DNA of 17,575 nucleotides, from contig JAVBQI010000180.1 in assembly GCA_031549145.1 (NCBI GenBank), positions 1 to 17,575 of the forward strand, in the 5' to 3' direction. Below the pieces are notes generated by a model. That model worked only from the letters and a program-made list of their open reading frames with translations, was not told where the DNA came from and ran no database searches. Shown in pieces: positions 14,095-17,575 of the stretch (within the stretch, counting starts at the first letter, position 1; each line of letters starts with the position of its first letter). The DNA is from JAVBSX01 sp031549145 (GTDB taxonomy: Bacteria > Planctomycetota > Planctomycetia > Pirellulales > Thermoguttaceae). The translations under genes were made by a program, and so were the position numbers.

Positions 14095-14949
14095 TTAGAG
14101 AGGTGTCGCTTCCGAGACGCTTCCGCTCGTATCGGGGGATTCGTTCTCCGATGTGGAATCCGTCGATTTCGAATTTTCCGTTGCCTTAACGTAGGCTTCG
14201 GCTTCGGCGGCGGCTTTTTGAGCGATCCGCATTTGTTCCGGGGTAAAATAAGAAAAGCGTTGCGGAAGTTCGACCCTCGGCTTAAATGTTTTTTCCGAAA
14301 GCTCTTCCCAGGACATGTCGTTGCCCAGATGCCAAACGGCGGCTTGGCCCGCCTTCTGGTCGATTTTTCCCGTACCGACCAGGGCACACATCAAAGCGAC
14401 CTCGCTTTTGGGGGAAACCGATTGGATCGGCTTGATTTCATACTTGATCCGGGGATTCGGGTCTTCTTTCCCATGTTCGAGGCAAACGGTTTTGACCTTT
14501 TCCCGGATTGTTCTCTCGGCCGGGATATTGAACATCCCCCCTCCCATGCCGCCGCTCATGCCGCCCATGCCGCCGCCAGAGCTTTGGTTGCTGCCGCTAC
14601 TCCCGGAAGAGGAACTCCGATTGCTGCTACTGCTTCTGTTGCTGCTCCTATTGCTGCTTCTGTTGCTGCCTCCTCCACCAAAGGCTTGGCCGACAACCGG
14701 AACGGCCGCATAAGCGAATGGTTTGTAGACCTGGAGGGGCTGGTCGGTTTTATTTTTGATCACCATTTTCCCGCCGAAAGAATCTTGAGCCTCCAATGTC
14801 GCCTCGATCAGGCCCTGGTCGATCACATCGAAGAATTCAACCGTTTTCGGCGGGATGTCCTGTTTTTTTTCCGCTCCTCGGGATTCGCCGGAAGTAAGGA
14901 AAAAACAGGCGAAAAACGCAAAAGCTAACATCGGAATATGTTTTTTCAT
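14095..14949 (-). CDS. Secreted protein with Ser/Asn/Gly low-complexity centre; thioester-like Cys/Gln pattern
   Basis: 284 aa from ATG 14949. The frame extends upstream to 15120, but this ATG has GGAG 9 nt before it and begins a signal peptide (MKKHIPMLAFAFFACFFLTS, cleavage near RGA|EK, residue 26). Residues 36-90 form a beta-rich segment (VDVIDQGLIEATLEA-like, KMVIKNKTDQPLQV). Residues 91-140 are low complexity: repeated NRSS units, then Ser/Gly, then GGGMGGM. Residues 145-235 form a second domain with TVCLEHGKEDPNPR (Cys156) and GQAAVWHLGNDMSWEEL (Gln202). Residues 236-284 form a charged helix and an acidic Ser/Thr tail. I do not recognise a named family. The Cys plus Q-A-A-V-W combination recalls thioester adhesin domains, but this is unproven. 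It probably acts in the periplasm or at the cell surface. The gene is convergent with the PfkB gene. Confidence 0.75.
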   Translation of the reverse strand: MKKHIPMLAFAFFACFFLTSGESRGAEKKQDIPPKTVEFFDVIDQGLIEATLEAQDSFGGKMVIKNKTDQPLQVYKPFAYAAVPVVGQAFGGGGSNRSSNRSSNRSSSSNRSSSSGSSGSNQSSGGGMGGMSGGMGGGMFNIPAERTIREKVKTVCLEHGKEDPNPRIKYEIKPIQSVSPKSEVALMCALVGTGKIDQKAGQAAVWHLGNDMSWEELSEKTFKPRVELPQRFSYFTPEQMRIAQKAAAEAEAYVKATENSKSTDSTSENESPDTSGSVSEATPL

Positions 14950-15295
14950 AACAGAAATCTCCGGATTCAAGAATCGAGGATGACGAAAACCGTTTGGCGG
15001 ACGACAAGAAAACACCAGCGCCGGCCCCAAAGACACCACGCAAAAGGATAGATTACAATAACCCTCTTGTCTAATGAGAAATGTCGATTTCCCGGAAAAA
15101 CATCCCTGTTCCACTTCCAATTATAGCGGCAAAAGGGGGCAAAGGGGCGGAAAGCGGCAAGAAAAAGATCGCGAAAATAAATCGAGCCGGGACCGCGAGG
15201 TCCCGGCTTTCCGTTTGTAATCGATTGCCGCGAGCCGACGAAAGAAGACCGTTTGCCCATTTCGCCGGTACTCCGCGTTGAAACACAAAAAAATC
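14950..15295. other. Intergenic region between the ribonuclease gene and the Ser-rich protein gene
   Basis: 346 bp with both flanking genes on the minus strand. It holds the terminator hairpin at 15185-15208 and, nearest the downstream gene, GGAG (14959-14962). The rest presumably contains the promoter of the Ser-rich protein gene; no clear -35/-10 pair was found. No tRNA or riboswitch was recognised. Confidence 0.55.
15185..15208 (-). terminator. Terminator hairpin downstream of the ribonuclease gene
   Basis: A perfect 10-bp stem, AGCCGGGACC (15185-15194) with GGTCCCGGCT (15199-15208), and loop GCGA. Read on the minus strand it lies about 90 bp after the ribonuclease stop and is followed by CGATTTATTTT. 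The same CGAGCCGGGACC core occurs in the hairpin at 894-912, so it is also a small dispersed repeat. Confidence 0.65.
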
Positions 15296-16906
15296 CTACT
15301 TTTTCGGGGTCGGAGAAAAATTGACCGCGTTGCCGTTGGAATCGAAACATTCGATTTCCATATATTCAGGCCAAACATCCGCCTTGCCGCGAATCGTGAT
15401 CTCAGCCTTGCCGTCTTCTTCAATTTGGGTCAGGTCGTGCCGCTTACGGTTGTTCAGGTATTCGGCGACCTCTTCGACGACCGCGATCCGGACCCTGGCG
15501 ATATCCGGCCGTTGGGTCGAAAGGACCAGTATTCGAATCACTTCGAGCACCATGCTCTCGGTCGATTTGACGACCCCGCCCCCATGACAGCAGGGACATT
15601 CCTGGTAAATGCTCCTCTTCAAAGAAGGGCGAATCCGCTGTCGGGTCATTTCGATCAAGCCGAAAGGGCTGGTCCGCAGGATTTTCGTCCGCGCCCGGTC
15701 CCGTCGGACGGCATCCCGAAGGGTTCGCTCGACATTGCGGCGATGAGCCTCTTTTTTCATGTCGATGAAATCGTTGACGATCACCCCGCCGAGATCGCGC
15801 AGCCGGATTTGCCGGGCGATTTCCTTGGCCGCCCGCATGTTGACCTGGTAGGCGTTTTCTTCGGCGTTGTCTTCGCCCCGAAAATTGCCGCTGTTGACGT
15901 CGATCGCGACAAGGGCTTCCGTCTGGTCGATCACGATCGAGCCGCCTTCCTTGAGGTTGACTCGGCGGTGATGTATTTTCGCGATTTCCTGGTCCAGGTT
16001 ATATTTGTGAAACAGCGGCTCTTTGCCGTCGTACAAATGCAGCCGATTGACGTAACGCGGCATCACCTGTTGCAGGAACTCCTTGGCCCGTTCGAAGGCG
16101 GCCGGCTCGTCGATCACGATCGTATCGACATTACCGGTAAAAATGTCCCGGATCGTCCGGATGATCATGTCGCTTTCCTCGTAAGCGTCGATCGGGGCGG
16201 GCATCTTTTTCATCCGTCGGACGATCGCCTTCCAAAGCCGCATCAGGTAGGCGAGGTCGCGGGACAGCTCGCCCCGCGTTTTGTCGGCACCGGCCGTTCG
16301 GACGATAAATCCGAGCCCTTTCGGCGGGTTGAGTTCGTTCATCAAATCGCGGAGCTTCCGCCGGAGCGGCTCGTCTTGAATTTTCCGGGATACTCCGACC
16401 CGGCCCAGGGAGGGCATCAAGACGAGGTACCGGCCCGGGATGCTGATGTAGGTCGAAAGGGTCGGGCCTTTGTTGCCGAGCCCTTCCTTAATCACTTGGA
16501 CGATCACTTCGTCGCCGCGCCGAAAAACCTCTTGGATCGGCGGTTTGAAGCGGGGGCGGTTGTATCCGAATCCGTCGTCGGGGACCGAAGAGCGAAACCG
16601 ATCGTGATCATCGCGGGGGTTCTTCTTTTCCAGCTTTTCCATTTTTTCGGCCCAGCCGGGAACCTGGGCGAAATAATGGGGCTCGACGTCGCTGATATGT
16701 AGAAAGCCGTTGCGACCGACGCCGAAATCGACGAACGCCGCCTGTATGCTCGGCTCAAGGTTGGCGATCACCCCTTTATAGATGTTGCCGACGTAATTGT
16801 CCTGGTTCGTCCGCTCGACGTACAGTTCTTCAAGAACGCCGTTTTCGACGACGGCGATCCGGCACTCTTCCTGCTGCCGGACGTTGATAAGCATTTCTTG
16901 TTTCAT
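15296..16906 (-). CDS. rne: Rne/Rng-family endoribonuclease (RNase E/G)
   Basis: 536 aa. The ATG at 16906 is chosen because MKQEMLINVRQQEECRIAVV is the family N-terminus; the frame stays open to 17113 but that part overlaps the upstream gene. An S1 RNA-binding domain follows (~38-150; NIYKGVIANLEPSIQAAFVD), with an extra ~30-residue charged insertion at ~84-125 compared with E. coli RNase E. The DNase I-like catalytic domain carries the two Mg-binding aspartates: Asp336 in AIDVNSG and Asp379 in VNDFIDM. The Zn-link is ECPCCHGGG (Cys437, Cys440), needed for dimer pairing. It ends soon after, without the long disordered degradosome scaffold, so in size it is closer to RNase G. Role: 5'-end-sensing cleavage of rRNA precursors and mRNA in the cytoplasm. 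It follows the DUF2344 gene by 50 bp on the same strand, a conserved pairing. No obvious Shine-Dalgarno precedes it. Confidence 0.95.
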   Translation of the reverse strand: MKQEMLINVRQQEECRIAVVENGVLEELYVERTNQDNYVGNIYKGVIANLEPSIQAAFVDFGVGRNGFLHISDVEPHYFAQVPGWAEKMEKLEKKNPRDDHDRFRSSVPDDGFGYNRPRFKPPIQEVFRRGDEVIVQVIKEGLGNKGPTLSTYISIPGRYLVLMPSLGRVGVSRKIQDEPLRRKLRDLMNELNPPKGLGFIVRTAGADKTRGELSRDLAYLMRLWKAIVRRMKKMPAPIDAYEESDMIIRTIRDIFTGNVDTIVIDEPAAFERAKEFLQQVMPRYVNRLHLYDGKEPLFHKYNLDQEIAKIHHRRVNLKEGGSIVIDQTEALVAIDVNSGNFRGEDNAEENAYQVNMRAAKEIARQIRLRDLGGVIVNDFIDMKKEAHRRNVERTLRDAVRRDRARTKILRTSPFGLIEMTRQRIRPSLKRSIYQECPCCHGGGVVKSTESMVLEVIRILVLSTQRPDIARVRIAVVEEVAEYLNNRKRHDLTQIEEDGKAEITIRGKADVWPEYMEIECFDSNGNAVNFSPTPKK

Positions 16907-16956
16907 TATTGAAATTGCGTTTTTCTTTCCCGACAAACAAAGGGCGAAAACGAATT

Positions 16957-17575
16957 TCAGCTCTCCAAAACGCACGCTTTTCTTACGGGAAAGAGGGTAA
17001 GAAACATCTCTTTCCCGAGATCGAGTGCATTGAAAAGTTCGCGAATTCCGGCATCCGGACCTTGGGTACTCAAGAGTTGCGCCCGGAAGAGACCGTTTTG
17101 GGAATCCAGGCACATTTCAAGGATCAAGGGGCGCAAATCGACCGTTTTCCCGTTGTGTTTTTCAATGGGCCAGGTCGTTGCGGCAAGGACTCGGGCAATA
17201 CGGTCACTTGTTTGCGAACGGAGTTCCGGAGGGAGGCTCGCTTCGTACACGGAAGAGCGGAGGAGAGCCTTTTTTTCTCCTTCCGCTAAAGGGCTCGCGG
17301 TCAAAAAGGCAAGTCCCTCGACGGTGCATCGATTCAGCGTTTTCAACAGGGAATTCGGATCAATTGATTCCCGGAATTCCAGTTCCAAAACCTCGTCTTC
17401 TCCGGCGACACCCAAGGGGAGCGCCGAAGGGAAGCTCATTCGCAATTTGGGATGAAAACCCTGGCTTCGGGCGATCGGGAGACGGGCGCGACGGAACAGG
17501 CGTTCCAAGGTCGTGAGCAGATCCCGGTGTCCGATAAAGCAAAGATTTCCCGTTTTGCTGAAACGTATTCGTATT
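16957..17575 (-). CDS. DUF2344 / TIGR03936 radical SAM-associated protein, nearly complete
   Basis: The coding frame is open from the right edge of the window to a TGA at 16957-16959, about 205 aa, so only a few N-terminal residues or an upstream fusion domain are missing. The edge reads RIRFSKTGNLCFIGHRD then LLTTLERLFRRARLPIA and RSQGFHPKLRMSF, the hallmark of DUF2344 (TIGR03936). This domain usually stands next to, or is fused to, a B12-binding radical SAM protein (TIGR03960). Those proteins often sit just upstream of RNase E/G, as here, and are thought to act in RNA or ribosome-related modification, though the exact role is not established. An internal TTG at 17508 is not a good start since the conserved sequence continues upstream of it. 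Probably co-transcribed with the ribonuclease gene 50 bp downstream. Confidence 0.88.
   Translation of the reverse strand, partial: IRIRFSKTGNLCFIGHRDLLTTLERLFRRARLPIARSQGFHPKLRMSFPSALPLGVAGEDEVLELEFRESIDPNSLLKTLNRCTVEGLAFLTASPLAEGEKKALLRSSVYEASLPPELRSQTSDRIARVLAATTWPIEKHNGKTVDLRPLILEMCLDSQNGLFRAQLLSTQGPDAGIRELFNALDLGKEMFLTLFPVRKACVLES

Noticed and set aside
15278..16702. 474-aa plus-strand reading frame opposite the ribonuclease gene
   Set aside because: It is antisense to a certain Rne/Rng gene; it is rich in Asp, Arg, Phe and Pro and has no family-like motifs, as expected from reading GC-rich codons backwards.

Overview
The window reads as an ordinary chromosomal stretch of a Planctomycetota bacterium, probably Pirellulales-like. 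This is inferred from family content and not from any marker gene: two secreted PQQ-type beta-propeller proteins (one starting its mature part DWPFFRGD, one close to 1,940 residues), a DUF1598-like secreted protein, a Prc/Tsp-type S41 protease, and a compact Rne/Rng ribonuclease following a DUF2344 gene. No rRNA, tRNA, CRISPR array, transposase or phage gene was seen. All genes use the same GC-rich codon style, so nothing stands out as recently acquired.

Layout, left to right. (1) 2-856 (+) is the C-terminal part of an S41 carboxy-terminal processing protease. It is followed by a strong short hairpin and a 110-bp palindromic repeat element. (2) 1099-1869 (+) is a stand-alone FecE/BtuD-type ABC ATPase without a permease or binding protein beside it. 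(3) 2237-3640 (+) is a secreted or lipoprotein-like DUF1598-type protein. (4) On the minus strand, a PadR-type regulator (5238-4849) lies 20 bp upstream of a seven-blade PQQ-like propeller protein (4828-3692), so the two look like an operon. (5) 5605-11418 (+) is a giant secreted protein built as TPR - propeller - TPR - propeller. A second copy of the palindromic element, in the opposite orientation, follows it. (6) 12218-11574 (-) is an unrecognised soluble protein. It diverges from 12609-12977 (+), a single-domain Hpt phosphotransfer protein; a possible tiny zinc-ribbon gene (12496-12266, -) lies between them. (7) 13066-13968 (+) is a PfkB-family kinase ending at a strong bidirectional terminator. 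(8) 14949-14095 (-) is a secreted protein with an Asn-Arg-Ser/Gly low-complexity centre and a Cys/Gln pattern that recalls thioester domains. (9) 17575-16957 (-, cut by the window edge) is a DUF2344/TIGR03936 protein followed by an Rne/Rng ribonuclease (16906-15296), with a terminator hairpin downstream.

How the genes fit together: much of the window codes for envelope or periplasmic proteins (protease, two propeller proteins, DUF1598-like protein, Ser-rich protein), each apparently in its own short transcription unit. The DUF2344-Rne/Rng pair is a conserved bacterial neighbourhood tied to RNA maturation. The Hpt protein must work with a kinase and a response regulator encoded elsewhere. The most notable non-coding structure is the pair of asymmetric palindromic elements and a second, smaller repeated hairpin family. 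I see no clear new defence, secretion or biosynthetic system. The best leads are the small elements, the possible zinc-ribbon gene, and the thioester-like secreted protein.
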